Source: Candidatus Aegiribacteria sp.
Lineage (GTDB): Bacteria; Fermentibacterota; Fermentibacteria; Fermentibacterales; JCC-6
Assembly (NCBI GenBank): GCA_023138735.1
Contig: JAGLOY010000046.1
Location: 1-64,000, forward strand
DNA length: 64,000 nt
Direction: 5' to 3'
Shown here: piece after piece, positions 6,520 to 15,387 of the stretch
Numbering within the stretch: position 1 is the first letter of the stretch
Layout: every line of letters begins with the position of its first letter
Translations under genes and position numbers: made by a program
Notes under the pieces: generated by a model
Told to the model about the DNA's origin: nothing
Database searches by the model: none
What the model saw: the letters and a program-made list of their open reading frames with translations, nothing else

Positions 6520-9006
6520 ATGCGAAAGGCAATTCCAATGACAGTAGTTTTGATGCTTATTTCCACGGTACTCGCTTCCGGGCTGCAGCCAGGAGACCAG
6601 TGGCCGCCAGAGGCTGATTCCGCCATGGCGCTTGCTATGGACACACTGAACCTTACAAGAGAACAGCTGGACTTTGACAGGCACTGGGCAACGGGAGTTC
6701 ATCTTGCGGATTCGACGGTCCTGCGGGCTATTCAGCACGTTGAGGAAATTCCCCTTATCCTTGAGGAGCGTCTTGGAATGCTGACCGATTACAGGCTTTC
6801 CGAGTCGGATAATACTGGCAGGGAAGCCCTTCCCGAGATTCTCAGCCTGCTTGAGGAAGCCGATTCCCTTATTCAGAATCAGCTGCAGAGTATGGGGCGG
6901 GGGACAGTTGATTCACTGACAAGCGTAATCCCTGTCATATGGCTGAACGAGGACGACCCTCTTGAATGGGATACCATTATCGAGAGCTGGAATATGGAAC
7001 CTCTTCCGGATGGTGATATGGAGATGGATTCGCTTGCTGCGCTCTTTGAACGATGTGATTTCGAAGTAAGTATTCCTCTTGATGAACTCGTCATTGCGGC
7101 AAAAAGTCTTCAGGACGCACAGTGGCCCGCGGAACTGTCGGTTACCCTTCCGGGCGTCAGCGGAACTACGGTATCTTACTGTTTCGACGGTCCTGTCAGA
7201 TGGGTAATAGGGGGCGCAGGGGATAACCTTTACACGGACCGTTGTCCGTTTGAGCTTATCATCGACATCGGCGGGAACGATTTCTATGGGGACGGTATCG
7301 GAGGTGCTGCGGGTCCTGCGGGGAAAAGGATTGCCGTAGTAATAGACCTCTATGGAGACGATACATATTCATCCACCTCACCGGTCAGTCAGGGATGCGG
7401 TCTTCTGGGGCTTGGAGGAGTGATTGACCTGCAGGGGAATGATGTATACAGAGCGGAGAACTTCTCGCAGGGGGCAGGACTGATGGGTTTCGGCTTTCTT
7501 ATCGATCTTCAGGGCGAAGACTACTTCAGGGGCGGCACGTTCAGTCAGGGTGCCGGCTGTCTTGGAATGGGGATCCTTTACGATGGCTGCGGAGATGATT
7601 TCAGACAGGTCGATATGTTCGGGCAGGGTTTAGGAGGACCTTCTGGTTATGGCATCCTTGTTGATATGGATGGCAGCGACTGTTCTCTCGCAGGATTCAG
7701 ATACTCTCACGAACCGCTGCTGCCGGATGATAACCAGGCCATGTCTCAGGGTTTCGGAATGGGGCTGAGACCGCTGATAGCCGGAGGCATCGGGCTCATG
7801 GCGGATTTCGGAGAAGGTAACGATACTTACAGAGCTGAAGTATTCGGTCAGGGATGCTCTTACTTCTATAGCCTTGGAATGCTTTATGACCAGGGGGGAC
7901 AGGATACCTACGTGGCGGCGCAGTACAGCCAGGGATCCGGGATTCATCTTGCTTCGGGGTGCCTGTGGGATGGAGACGGTGATGACAGTTACTTCTCGAG
8001 AAACGGGCCGGCGCAGGGAAGCGCCCACGATCTTTCCACAGGGTTCCTTCTTGATGGCGGCGGCAACGACTGGTACTGCGCAGGCGGAGGACAATCTCTC
8101 TCCCTGACCAACTCCGCGTCCATCTTCATCGATCTTACGGGGAATGATACTTACTGCGTGCGGGGGGGAGGACAGGGAGAAGCCCGGTGGGCAAGAGGGT
8201 CGTCCGGTGCCGGTGTGTTCATTGACCTGGCAGATAATGATGTCTACCTGGGCTCCGGCTCCGATTCTACCCGCTGGCTTTCGGGGGAATACGGCGTCGG
8301 CATCGACCTTCCCAATCTGACTCCCGGGGGGCTTGATCCGCAGGACCCCGCAGGTGACCCGGAATCCCTTGAACTTGATTCTCTGTTTTCCGTTGCGTCG
8401 GAATGGGCTGTTGGCCCTAACAACGATAAGGTCAACGCCCACCGGGAAGAACTCGCCACCCGCGGGGAAGATGCGGTCAGGTATCTTATTGAGGACCACA
8501 TGGGGACCCTCAGCGGCCTTGAAAGCCGAGCCATGGAGAGAGTATTCAAGGAGAACATAGATATTTCCATGGAACTTATGCTGAATATGCTGAGTAGAAT
8601 TGACAGCATACCCGCCAGGAACGGGGGAAATCTAGTGTATTTTCTTGGAAAACTTGAGGACGACAGAGCGAGACTCCCGCTAGAGCAAATGCTGACGTAT
8701 CCGGGTGACAGCGTTTCCACAAGGCGGGTAACAGGGATTGTAAAGGCTCTGGGAACTATCGGTAATTATGAGTCTCTTCCGGTCATCCTGCCGCTGGCCG
8801 GTGACGCGGCAGATAGGATCAGACGGGAGGTTGCAGTTTCGATAGGGGAGATCTGTCATCCACGTGGTATAGAGACTCTGGAAGAACTTGCAGGGGACCA
8901 CTCGCTTGATGTCAGATCCGCGGCTGAACGTGCTCTAAGGCTTATTGAGGAAAGGATTAACGAAGAGGAAGAGAGCGGAGAAAACGGGAACAATCAGCTT
9001 AATTGA
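6520..9006 (+). CDS. Secreted protein with about 12 DxxGND-type repeats and C-terminal HEAT repeats
   Basis: A protein of about 828 residues with an N-terminal signal peptide (basic MRKA then a hydrophobic run). After an acidic, partly helical region there are roughly twelve imperfect repeats of about 25-30 residues, encoded by bases 7250-8312. Each has a core like IDLQGNDVY or LYDGCGDD, followed in many by SQGAG or GQG and a short hydrophobic strand. The pattern suggests a beta-solenoid that could bind Ca2+ through the Asp/Asn positions. The last 130 residues look like HEAT repeats (helices ending in DAADRIRREVAVSIGEI and similar). I do not recognise the family. Start choice is uncertain: an ATG at 6499 adds seven residues but has a poorly spaced ribosome site. 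It stands alone, upstream of lipoprotein genes. Confidence 0.85.
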   Translation: MRKAIPMTVVLMLISTVLASGLQPGDQWPPEADSAMALAMDTLNLTREQLDFDRHWATGVHLADSTVLRAIQHVEEIPLILEERLGMLTDYRLSESDNTGREALPEILSLLEEADSLIQNQLQSMGRGTVDSLTSVIPVIWLNEDDPLEWDTIIESWNMEPLPDGDMEMDSLAALFERCDFEVSIPLDELVIAAKSLQDAQWPAELSVTLPGVSGTTVSYCFDGPVRWVIGGAGDNLYTDRCPFELIIDIGGNDFYGDGIGGAAGPAGKRIAVVIDLYGDDTYSSTSPVSQGCGLLGLGGVIDLQGNDVYRAENFSQGAGLMGFGFLIDLQGEDYFRGGTFSQGAGCLGMGILYDGCGDDFRQVDMFGQGLGGPSGYGILVDMDGSDCSLAGFRYSHEPLLPDDNQAMSQGFGMGLRPLIAGGIGLMADFGEGNDTYRAEVFGQGCSYFYSLGMLYDQGGQDTYVAAQYSQGSGIHLASGCLWDGDGDDSYFSRNGPAQGSAHDLSTGFLLDGGGNDWYCAGGGQSLSLTNSASIFIDLTGNDTYCVRGGGQGEARWARGSSGAGVFIDLADNDVYLGSGSDSTRWLSGEYGVGIDLPNLTPGGLDPQDPAGDPESLELDSLFSVASEWAVGPNNDKVNAHREELATRGEDAVRYLIEDHMGTLSGLESRAMERVFKENIDISMELMLNMLSRIDSIPARNGGNLVYFLGKLEDDRARLPLEQMLTYPGDSVSTRRVTGIVKALGTIGNYESLPVILPLAGDAADRIRREVAVSIGEICHPRGIETLEELAGDHSLDVRSAAERALRLIEERINEEEESGENGNNQLN

Positions 9007-9083
9007 CATGCAGAAGCCGCAGGTTTATTTTGCTGTAGTGTTGGAAATTGACTAGTAATGAACTGAAACAGAAAGGAAAATCC

Positions 9084-9887
9084 ATGAAAAAACTTGGACT
9101 TATGGTACTTGTAGCCGGAATCATCCTGATGGCTGGCTGCGCAGGAGACGACCCTGCAGGTGGCGGCGGGGGAACACTTGAAGTAGTAACGGGTGTGGCG
9201 ATAGGCTCAGCTTCCGCAGGCAGAGATGTTGTTCTTACCTGGAATGCAGTTAGCGATGTTGACGGGTACTACGTCTATTTCCGCGAAAACACAAGTGATG
9301 AGTGGGGAACCGCTGTTGGCGATGTAACCACGAACGCCTTTACCCATACAGCCTCTTCCGCTGGATACTACGTTGTTGTAGCTTACGAGGGAACCAACAC
9401 CTCTTCGGCCAATTCAACCGAAGTTAACACCATGCCAGAGCAGATCAACGTTACATACACTATCTGGGATAACCATGCACCGGCCGATGAGCACTCCGGA
9501 TTCATTTTCGGCGCTACCTCCGGAACAACCGGACTTGCCGCAAGCACTTCCTTCATCCAGGACATCTACTGCTACGATGGCGGCTGGACCCAGAGCCCCT
9601 GCGGTTTCTATTCGGGTAACGTTGCCCCCTTCGGCACCGGAAATCCTACCGACATGATCGAAGCAGGCTCAACTTACGGTTACCCTTCAGGCACCCAGTG
9701 GTGGGTTACCGGATGGATCCTTGCGGGTGACATTGTCTTCGCTGAACTTTCAGATGGCCATTTCGTAAAGATATATGTTAATTCCGTACCTCAGCACTCA
9801 ACTCAGCCGGCATCCCATGGTATCGTTTTCTACTACGACTACCAGCCTATTGAAGGTCTTTACCTGTTCACCACCGAATCCAGCTAG
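9084..9887 (+). CDS. Lipoprotein with fibronectin type III-like domain
   Basis: A 267-residue exported lipoprotein. The signal peptide ends in the lipobox LMAGC, followed by a flexible Gly-rich linker (PAGGGGGTL). Residues about 40-115 resemble a fibronectin type III domain (VVLTWNAVSDVDGYYVYF, a pattern common to FN3 domains in extracellular bacterial proteins). The remaining C-terminal part is rich in aromatic residues, Gly and Ser and is not recognised. The ATG at 9084 follows AAAGGAAAA and gives the signal peptide directly; an upstream in-frame start at 9048 would put 12 polar residues in front. A hairpin lies just after the stop. Confidence 0.82.
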   Translation: MKKLGLMVLVAGIILMAGCAGDDPAGGGGGTLEVVTGVAIGSASAGRDVVLTWNAVSDVDGYYVYFRENTSDEWGTAVGDVTTNAFTHTASSAGYYVVVAYEGTNTSSANSTEVNTMPEQINVTYTIWDNHAPADEHSGFIFGATSGTTGLAASTSFIQDIYCYDGGWTQSPCGFYSGNVAPFGTGNPTDMIEAGSTYGYPSGTQWWVTGWILAGDIVFAELSDGHFVKIYVNSVPQHSTQPASHGIVFYYDYQPIEGLYLFTTESS

Positions 9888-9907
9888 AACAGATACAGAA
9901 CATATGG

Positions 9908-9935
9908 AATGGCGGGGCTTAACTGTCCCGCCATT
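9908..9935 (+). terminator. Hairpin downstream of the FN3 lipoprotein gene
   Basis: A perfect 9-bp stem (AATGGCGGG at 9908-9916 with CCCGCCATT at 9927-9935) with a 10-nt loop lies between the two lipoprotein genes. No real T tract follows, so it may be a weak terminator, an mRNA-stabilising hairpin or a site of partial read-through. Confidence 0.45.
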
Positions 9936-9975
9936 TCTGGTTCAGGAGCTTAAGTCCTTTCTCCAAAGGAGTTTT

Positions 9976-10398
9976 ATGACAAAAGGCGTAGTTGCAAGTG
10001 TCTTTCTGATTCTCCTGGCGGTATCATGCAGCAGCCCCTGGGGACCGAACCTTTCAATAAACGTTACGCATCCCCCTGCCGGGGGAGTACAGGCGGACAA
10101 GAGTTATATCATCAACTGGACCCTCAGCGCACCGGATTATTCCAATACAGGCGTACTGCTTTTCGTTGACACTGATCTAAACCCGGAAACGGGACTTATC
10201 CAGATATCCGATTCCCTTTCCATTGAATCCTCCGGCTTCCTGTGGGACTGTTCGCTTTTTCCGGAGGATGAATATTATGTCAGGGCGATTGTATACGAGG
10301 GAAACAACCACGAAAGCGATTACAGCGAGGGAACCATAACTGTTTCCCACAATAAAGATATTGAAAAGAATAGCGAGTTTCTCCCCGACAGGAATTGA
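9976..10398 (+). CDS. Small lipoprotein, function unknown
   Basis: A 140-residue lipoprotein with signal peptide and lipobox LAVSC, then a predicted all-beta domain that resembles an Ig/FN3 sandwich (YIINWTLSAP, YYVRAIVYEG). The ATG at 9976 has AAAGGAG 5 nt upstream, so the longer reading frame from 9775, which overlaps the preceding gene, is not used. It shares the style of the preceding lipoprotein (beta-sandwich on a lipid anchor) and is followed within 11 nt by the beta-lactamase-like gene, so those two are probably co-transcribed. No specific family is recognised. Confidence 0.75.
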   Translation: MTKGVVASVFLILLAVSCSSPWGPNLSINVTHPPAGGVQADKSYIINWTLSAPDYSNTGVLLFVDTDLNPETGLIQISDSLSIESSGFLWDCSLFPEDEYYVRAIVYEGNNHESDYSEGTITVSHNKDIEKNSEFLPDRN

Positions 10399-10409
10399 AA
10401 GGTATTAAT

Positions 10410-11165
10410 ATGATACATGTTTTTCTTGCTTTTTTTGCGCTTACAGCGTCCCCTCTTACTACGTTGACTGTTCAGACTCAGCTCTCTTCGATACCGGCAA
10501 TCGAGGAACTGCCCGGCGGGGAATTCGCTGCAATGGTGATCGATCTCCAGACGGGCGATGTTCTGACTTCAACCGGCAGCGGCTCATTTCCTCTTGACGA
10601 CCCGGATATTTTCATGCTGGCATACGTTGTTGAGCTTATGCAGGAGAACATCGTTTCTCCCGATACTATTGTCGGCAGGGACGAAACGGTGGCAGATAGG
10701 TTCAGAAGAGCGCTACACGGCAACAGGGAGGCTGCGGGAAGGGCTATGTGGGCTGTGGGCCTTGAAAGCCTCTCCGCATGGGTTGGTGCAAACGGCATGA
10801 CGGATACGGAACTCCACGATATCCAGCTTCTCTGGGCCGGTGCTCCCGAAACCGATCCTTCAATAAGCACCCCCGGGGATATAGCAAGGGCGCTTCAGAT
10901 CATTCATTCAGGCATGAATATGTCTGCGGTGAGGGAAATCCTTGAGAATCCCGACATGGGAGAAGGACAGGCATCGTCCATCGCAGAGGGCTGGGATCTG
11001 TACGGCTGGGTGGATTCCGGAGAGAGCCATAAAACGTTTGTATTAATAGCAATATCCCCTGAAGGAAGTGAACTTGGATTGATTCTTCTCAGCGATGATC
11101 TCTGCTGTGTGGAGAAGGGTGATCTCGCAATGATGCTCCTCTGGGAGGCCGCCTTGCAGCTTTGA
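10410..11165 (+). CDS. Exported beta-lactamase-fold protein lacking catalytic residues
   Basis: A 251-residue protein with a signal peptide and a sequence that follows the class A beta-lactamase plan. FAAMVIDLQTGDVL matches the first strands, FPLDDPDIF (residues 60-68) matches the FPMASTFK region, LHGNREAAGRAMW the SDN region, NGMTDTEL and STPGDIARAL the segments after it. The catalytic Ser70 and Lys73 positions are Asp64 and Ile67, SDN reads HGN, and the KTG strand is replaced by GESHKTF. It is therefore probably a binding or structural protein rather than a hydrolase. ATG 10410 follows GAAAGG at good spacing. The family assignment rests on pattern recognition and would need profile or structure comparison. 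Confidence 0.72.
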   Translation: MIHVFLAFFALTASPLTTLTVQTQLSSIPAIEELPGGEFAAMVIDLQTGDVLTSTGSGSFPLDDPDIFMLAYVVELMQENIVSPDTIVGRDETVADRFRRALHGNREAAGRAMWAVGLESLSAWVGANGMTDTELHDIQLLWAGAPETDPSISTPGDIARALQIIHSGMNMSAVREILENPDMGEGQASSIAEGWDLYGWVDSGESHKTFVLIAISPEGSELGLILLSDDLCCVEKGDLAMMLLWEAALQL

Positions 11166-11194
11166 TTGACAGTCGTCACTTAATGTATTAAACT
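11166..11194 (+). promoter_or_regulatory. Sigma-70-type promoter for the small barrel protein
   Basis: TTGACA at 11166-11171, a 17-nt spacer and TAAACT at 11189-11194. It begins right after the stop of the beta-lactamase-like gene and lies about 60 nt before the next start, leaving a normal 5' leader. Confidence 0.6.
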
Positions 11195-11253
11195 TATTCT
11201 AAGTTATTGTTACAGGGGTAGAATAGGCTACCCTTGAAACGAGGAGGAGAGTA

Positions 11254-11850
11254 ATGAAAAGGGTCTTTTCACTTGTATGTCTTCTTGCTTTAGCCGGAAC
11301 GGCCTTCGCAGGATTCTCAATTGGTTTCACGAACATAGACGTCCCTTGGATGGTTGATGGAACCGGTGATATCCTTCTTGAGGAAATCAACTTGCTTCGC
11401 TTGGGTGCAATGGCATCTGCCGAATTCCGTATCGAGGGCTATGTCGGATACGAGAAGTCGACATACGATCTCGATCCTCCACCTGTAGGATTCACAGAAT
11501 CAACAGGTTCAGGTATGGTTTTCGGAGCTGGCGGTTACTATGTAATTGAGGCTCCCGCAAACACAAGCTTCAGCCTTGGTCTCAGGTTCCTTTATGCCAC
11601 AACCACCATTGAAGTATCTACAACGGAATACGAAACTACTTCATATGCCATCGATCCTCTCATGAGGGTAGACTTCGCGATTCCGGGTGCCGAGCGCCTC
11701 GCGTTCTTCACCGAATACGGATTTCGTTACGCCAAGGCAACCATGAAGACTACCGTTGGCGGAGTAGCAAGTACCACAGACGATGTATGGTCCGGCCTTC
11801 AGACTTATGCACCCCCCAACATTCTTGCTGGCGCTTACTACGTTTTCTAG
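11254..11850 (+). CDS. Small outer-membrane beta-barrel-like protein
   Basis: A 198-residue exported protein with signal peptide MKRVFSLVCLLALAGTAFA. The mature part alternates polar and hydrophobic residues in strand-like stretches (SFSLGLRFLYATT, FFTEYGFRYAKA) and ends in Tyr-Val-Phe, the aromatic C terminus typical of outer-membrane barrels recognised by the BAM complex. An 8-strand barrel is plausible from length. The ATG is preceded by GAGGAGGAGAG, a very strong ribosome site, and the gene has its own promoter-like element and a strong terminator, which together suggest an abundant protein. The specific role is unknown. Confidence 0.78.
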   Translation: MKRVFSLVCLLALAGTAFAGFSIGFTNIDVPWMVDGTGDILLEEINLLRLGAMASAEFRIEGYVGYEKSTYDLDPPPVGFTESTGSGMVFGAGGYYVIEAPANTSFSLGLRFLYATTTIEVSTTEYETTSYAIDPLMRVDFAIPGAERLAFFTEYGFRYAKATMKTTVGGVASTTDDVWSGLQTYAPPNILAGAYYVF

Positions 11851-11869
11851 ACAAACAGATGCAATATCA

Positions 11870-11902
11870 GGGGCACGCATTTCTGCGTGCCCCTTTTGTT
11901 TT
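11870..11902 (+). terminator. Intrinsic terminator after the small barrel gene
   Basis: A perfect 10-bp GC-rich stem (GGGGCACGCA with TGCGTGCCCC), a TTTC loop and a following TTTTGTTTT tract. Confidence 0.92.
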
Positions 11903-11987
11903 GTACGGCTGGCGATTCGGTGTATATTCCCCCGATACATACTGATTTTCATTAATATCTTAGACTAATTATCGAAAGAGGTGATTC

Positions 11988-12929
11988 ATGGCTGTGAATT
12001 TCAAAGGGCGGAGTCTGCTTACTCTTCTCGACCTTTCGGGGGACGATATTCGTTACCTGCTTGATGTTTCACATCTGCTCAAGGCCGAGCGGACAGCTTT
12101 CCAGATCAATCAGAGATTCAGAGGGAAAACCCTCGCAATGCTTTTCGAGAAGAGATCAACAAGGACACGGTGCGCTTTTGAAACGGCATTCGGTGAAGAG
12201 GGCGGTCACCCCGTATTCCTCTCGAGCTCCGACATACAGCTGGGTGTGAAGGAGAGTATCGAGGATACAGCCAGGGTACTCGGAAGGATGTTCGATGCGA
12301 TCATATTCAGAGGATTTGAACATAAGACAGTGGAAACACTTGCTGAATTCTCGGGTGTGCCTGTCTACAACGGACTGACCGACATGTTCCACCCAACTCA
12401 GGTTCTAGCTGATCTGATGACCATTGAAGAAAACTTCGGGCAGCTGGCAGGTTTGAATTTCGTTTATACCGGTGACGGCAGGAACAACATGGCAAACAGC
12501 CTGATGGTTGGATGTGCCACAATGGGAGTGAACTGCACGATCCTGGCACCGGATTCTCTCTATCCTGAATCGGAGCTTGTTGATACTGCTAAACAGATTG
12601 CTTATGATTCCGGTTCGACTATTACAATAACCTCTTCACTTGAAGAGGCCGTACCCGGAGCTGATGTGATATACACCGATGTGTGGGTGTCCATGGGTGA
12701 AGAGGACAAGGCCGCTGAAAGAATAGAGCTTCTGGAACCCTTCAGGGTCAACTCCGATATGATGGAACTGACGGACAACCCCGGAGCTATCTTCATGCAC
12801 TGTCTGCCTGCGGTGAAGGGTAATGAAGTAACCGTGGATGTTATAGAGGGCAAATCCTCGGTTGTCTGGGATGAGGCTGAGAACAGGAAGCACACCATAA
12901 AAGCCCTTATGGTGGCCAGCCTCCTTTAA
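11988..12929 (+). CDS. argF: Ornithine carbamoyltransferase
   Basis: A 313-residue enzyme that carbamoylates ornithine to citrulline in arginine synthesis. The carbamoyl-phosphate motif STRTR is near residue 55, QLGVKESIEDTARVL matches the family's next block, HPTQ is near 131, the ornithine-side region contains DVWVSMG, and HCLPA is near 270. All key residues are present and the length is normal. A putrescine carbamoyltransferase would look similar, but nothing here favours it. The ATG has AGAGGTGA upstream. No other arginine genes are nearby; the next gene (Wza-like) follows after 11 nt, so they may share a transcript. Confidence 0.95.
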   Translation: MAVNFKGRSLLTLLDLSGDDIRYLLDVSHLLKAERTAFQINQRFRGKTLAMLFEKRSTRTRCAFETAFGEEGGHPVFLSSSDIQLGVKESIEDTARVLGRMFDAIIFRGFEHKTVETLAEFSGVPVYNGLTDMFHPTQVLADLMTIEENFGQLAGLNFVYTGDGRNNMANSLMVGCATMGVNCTILAPDSLYPESELVDTAKQIAYDSGSTITITSSLEEAVPGADVIYTDVWVSMGEEDKAAERIELLEPFRVNSDMMELTDNPGAIFMHCLPAVKGNEVTVDVIEGKSSVVWDEAENRKHTIKALMVASLL

Positions 12930-12940
12930 ATGGAGCAATA

Positions 12941-14134
12941 ATGATCATTCTACTTCTGTTTCTGATTGCCAGTGGCGAACCGAGTGAGCTTATACCTACG
13001 GTACCCATGATCGAGGAGATAAACCCTGCGGAGTACATTGTAGGCCCTGGTGATATTCTCTGGTTCTCCATACAGGGAGTGGGACCGGTTATGCTGTTTG
13101 AAAATCTGGACGGATCTACTCTTTATATGACAATCACACCTGACGGTTATGCTGTTGTCCCCTCAACGGGTGCCTGGCTGGTTGCCGGGCTCAGGCTGTG
13201 CGAGGCAACCAACCTTATTGAAGCCGGTTTTGCTTCGAAGTATCCCGGCCTCCGTGGAATGGCAGGACTTGCCGTTATCAGAACATTCAGGGTTCCCGTT
13301 ACAGGTCATGTGGCCAGCCAGGGGATATACAATGTCAACGGAGCCAGCAGATTGACGGATCTACTGAATGTGGCCGGGGGTATAGCGTCCGCCGGAAGCT
13401 GGACGTCGATTCAGATAGTACACTCGAATGGAGATACAGCAGAAGTTGATATTACCGAATTTCTCCTTAACGGGTCCATGCAGTCAAATCCTGTTCTTTC
13501 TCAGGGAGACAGAGTTCACATACCCCTTGCGGATGAATTTGTGAGTATAGAGGGCGCTGTGAAAATGTCAGGTTCTTTTGCGACCGCCTATGGAGGCTCT
13601 GCGGAATATACGGCATGGGCCGGAAGCATCAGAGGTACAGTGGAGTACATACCCGGAGAAACCGTGAGCGGTCTCGTTCAGCGGGTTGGCGGAACAAGAA
13701 CATGGGCATCCAGGGACAGCTGTTACATTATGAGAACTCTTCCAGGCGGTACTGAGGAAAAAATCGGAGCCCCGCTGGATGATTCTTCGATAGACCCTGA
13801 GCTTCTTCCACGGGACAGAGTGGTCTGTCCCGGGATACCACCGGTGGTGACCGTTTCCGGGTTCGTTCACTCCCCCGGAGTGTATTCGCATACCGCGGGG
13901 ATGGGGGCTTTCTTCTACATATCACAGGCCGGAGGGCTTCTAAGAGAGGCGCGGGAATCCGGGATCAAAATTGTACTGGCAGGCGGAAGAGAGATTGGGA
14001 TTCGTGATATTCCGGTAGTTCCTTCCGGAGCCGCCATCGTTGTTCCCCGAAAGGCATTTGTAGGCTGGCAGGATCCTCTTCTGATCTTCACCAGCATAGC
14101 GTCGATAATTATCGCATGGAAGAGTCTGGATTGA
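12941..14134 (+). CDS. Polysaccharide export protein, Wza/SLBB family
   Basis: A 397-residue exported protein. A short signal-like N terminus is followed by a polysaccharide export domain (YIVGPGDILWFSI, then TITPDGYAVVPSTG) and at least three SLBB-like segments (VTGHVASQGIYNV, IEGAVKMSGSF, VSGFVHSPGVYSH). The C-terminal stretch DPLLIFTSIASIIIAWK is hydrophobic and may cross the outer membrane. Family members form the outer-membrane channel for capsule or exopolysaccharide. The adjacent Wzz-like gene, 1 nt downstream, is the expected inner-membrane partner. No glycosyltransferase cluster follows, so the polysaccharide genes must be elsewhere. Confidence 0.85.
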   Translation: MIILLLFLIASGEPSELIPTVPMIEEINPAEYIVGPGDILWFSIQGVGPVMLFENLDGSTLYMTITPDGYAVVPSTGAWLVAGLRLCEATNLIEAGFASKYPGLRGMAGLAVIRTFRVPVTGHVASQGIYNVNGASRLTDLLNVAGGIASAGSWTSIQIVHSNGDTAEVDITEFLLNGSMQSNPVLSQGDRVHIPLADEFVSIEGAVKMSGSFATAYGGSAEYTAWAGSIRGTVEYIPGETVSGLVQRVGGTRTWASRDSCYIMRTLPGGTEEKIGAPLDDSSIDPELLPRDRVVCPGIPPVVTVSGFVHSPGVYSHTAGMGAFFYISQAGGLLREARESGIKIVLAGGREIGIRDIPVVPSGAAIVVPRKAFVGWQDPLLIFTSIASIIIAWKSLD

Positions 14135-14135
14135 T

Positions 14136-15386
14136 ATGAGCGAGGGAAGACGGCCCCTGTGGTACCTTTATATTCTTCTTAAGAACAGATGGTTCCTTGT
14201 TAAGGCGCTTCTTATAGTAATGATCCCCACAGTTGTCATTACTTTCATGCTTAAGAAGAAATACACTGTAATTTCAGTGATAATGCCGCCCGAGGACCAG
14301 TCAGCCTCCGGCCTTTCCATTGCCGGTCTTGGTCTTTCGGAGTTTGCAGGTTACTTCAGCGGTGGCATGGGATTCTCTCTGCCCCTTATGACTACAATGT
14401 CTGATGTTTTCGAAGAAATATTGAAAAGCAGATCTCTCGCCGAGCATGTGATTATGTCAACAGCATTTATCGATTCAACAGATCTCAGGAAAATATACGA
14501 TCAGAACAGCCACCTGGGGCTCTACTGGGCCAGGCTGAAATTCAAAGAGAACTACTCTACGAGTGTAACCCCATCAGGATTTCTGAGGGTAGAATTCACC
14601 GCGGGAAATCCCTGGTACGCAGTTGAAGTATCCGAATCCATTATCGCTACTCTTGACAGCATTAACAATGAAATCAACGTCAGCAGGCTGGAACAGACAA
14701 CGGATTTCCTTGAAATAAGAATGAGAAACGCGGACAGTCTGCTGAACTGCTCAATTGTAAACCTGCGGTTTTTTGAGGAACAGCATGGCCTCATGAATCC
14801 GGATCAGGAATTACTGGTGTTTATAGAGAACATCGCAGAGCTTAAAAGACAATACATAACACTTCTCACCGATGCATCTGCCATACGGGCGGGTATCTCA
14901 GGTGGATACAGCTCAACGGCTCTTCTGAAGGAACGACGGGCTCAGGAACTTCTGGAAGTAATCAGAATGCTTGAAACCGGCAATCCGGCAGAAGGTTACG
15001 AGGATATCATGACCTCGATGTCCCCGGGTCAGTATTCGACTATTCAGTACGAATACGCAGGATTGCGAGCAGATTATGAAATGGCACTTAGAATGTCTGC
15101 CGGCGCCAGCTTAAGCCTGCAGCAGGCAGTAGTGGCCGAGGGGAGGGAACAGCAGTCTATAAGGGTTCTCGACCCGCCTCGTCATCCCGGCTGGAAGAGC
15201 AAACCCAAACGAAGTCTTATACTGCTGGAAGTGTTCCTTCTGGCCTTCGTTTCATTATTCGGGTTCCTGATAGCCAGGGAGAATCTCCGGGATGTGAAGA
15301 AGAAAAGACCTGAACAGTGGGAGCCATGGCGCAAACTGTTTGAAGAGATCAAGGGGGATGTTTCCTTCAGAAGGAAAAGGCGCTGA
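14136..15386 (+). CDS. Wzz-like polysaccharide co-polymerase / chain-length protein
   Basis: A 416-residue inner-membrane protein with one N-terminal helix (about residues 22-37, KALLIVMIPTVVITFML) and one C-terminal helix (about 352-372), separated by a large, partly coiled-coil periplasmic domain. The segment LDPPRHPGWKSKPKR before the second helix is the Pro-rich signature of the Wzz/PCP family. There is no C-terminal tyrosine-kinase domain, so any kinase must be separate. It starts 1 nt after the Wza-like gene and converges on rsgA with a single base between the stops. Confidence 0.85.
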   Translation: MSEGRRPLWYLYILLKNRWFLVKALLIVMIPTVVITFMLKKKYTVISVIMPPEDQSASGLSIAGLGLSEFAGYFSGGMGFSLPLMTTMSDVFEEILKSRSLAEHVIMSTAFIDSTDLRKIYDQNSHLGLYWARLKFKENYSTSVTPSGFLRVEFTAGNPWYAVEVSESIIATLDSINNEINVSRLEQTTDFLEIRMRNADSLLNCSIVNLRFFEEQHGLMNPDQELLVFIENIAELKRQYITLLTDASAIRAGISGGYSSTALLKERRAQELLEVIRMLETGNPAEGYEDIMTSMSPGQYSTIQYEYAGLRADYEMALRMSAGASLSLQQAVVAEGREQQSIRVLDPPRHPGWKSKPKRSLILLEVFLLAFVSLFGFLIARENLRDVKKKRPEQWEPWRKLFEEIKGDVSFRRKRR

Positions 15387-15387
15387 T

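Noticed and set aside
7630-8499. 289-codon open frame on the minus strand
   Set aside because: It lies wholly within the repeat protein gene; the repeats keep the antisense frame open. The translation is basic and low in motif content, and there is no ribosome site.
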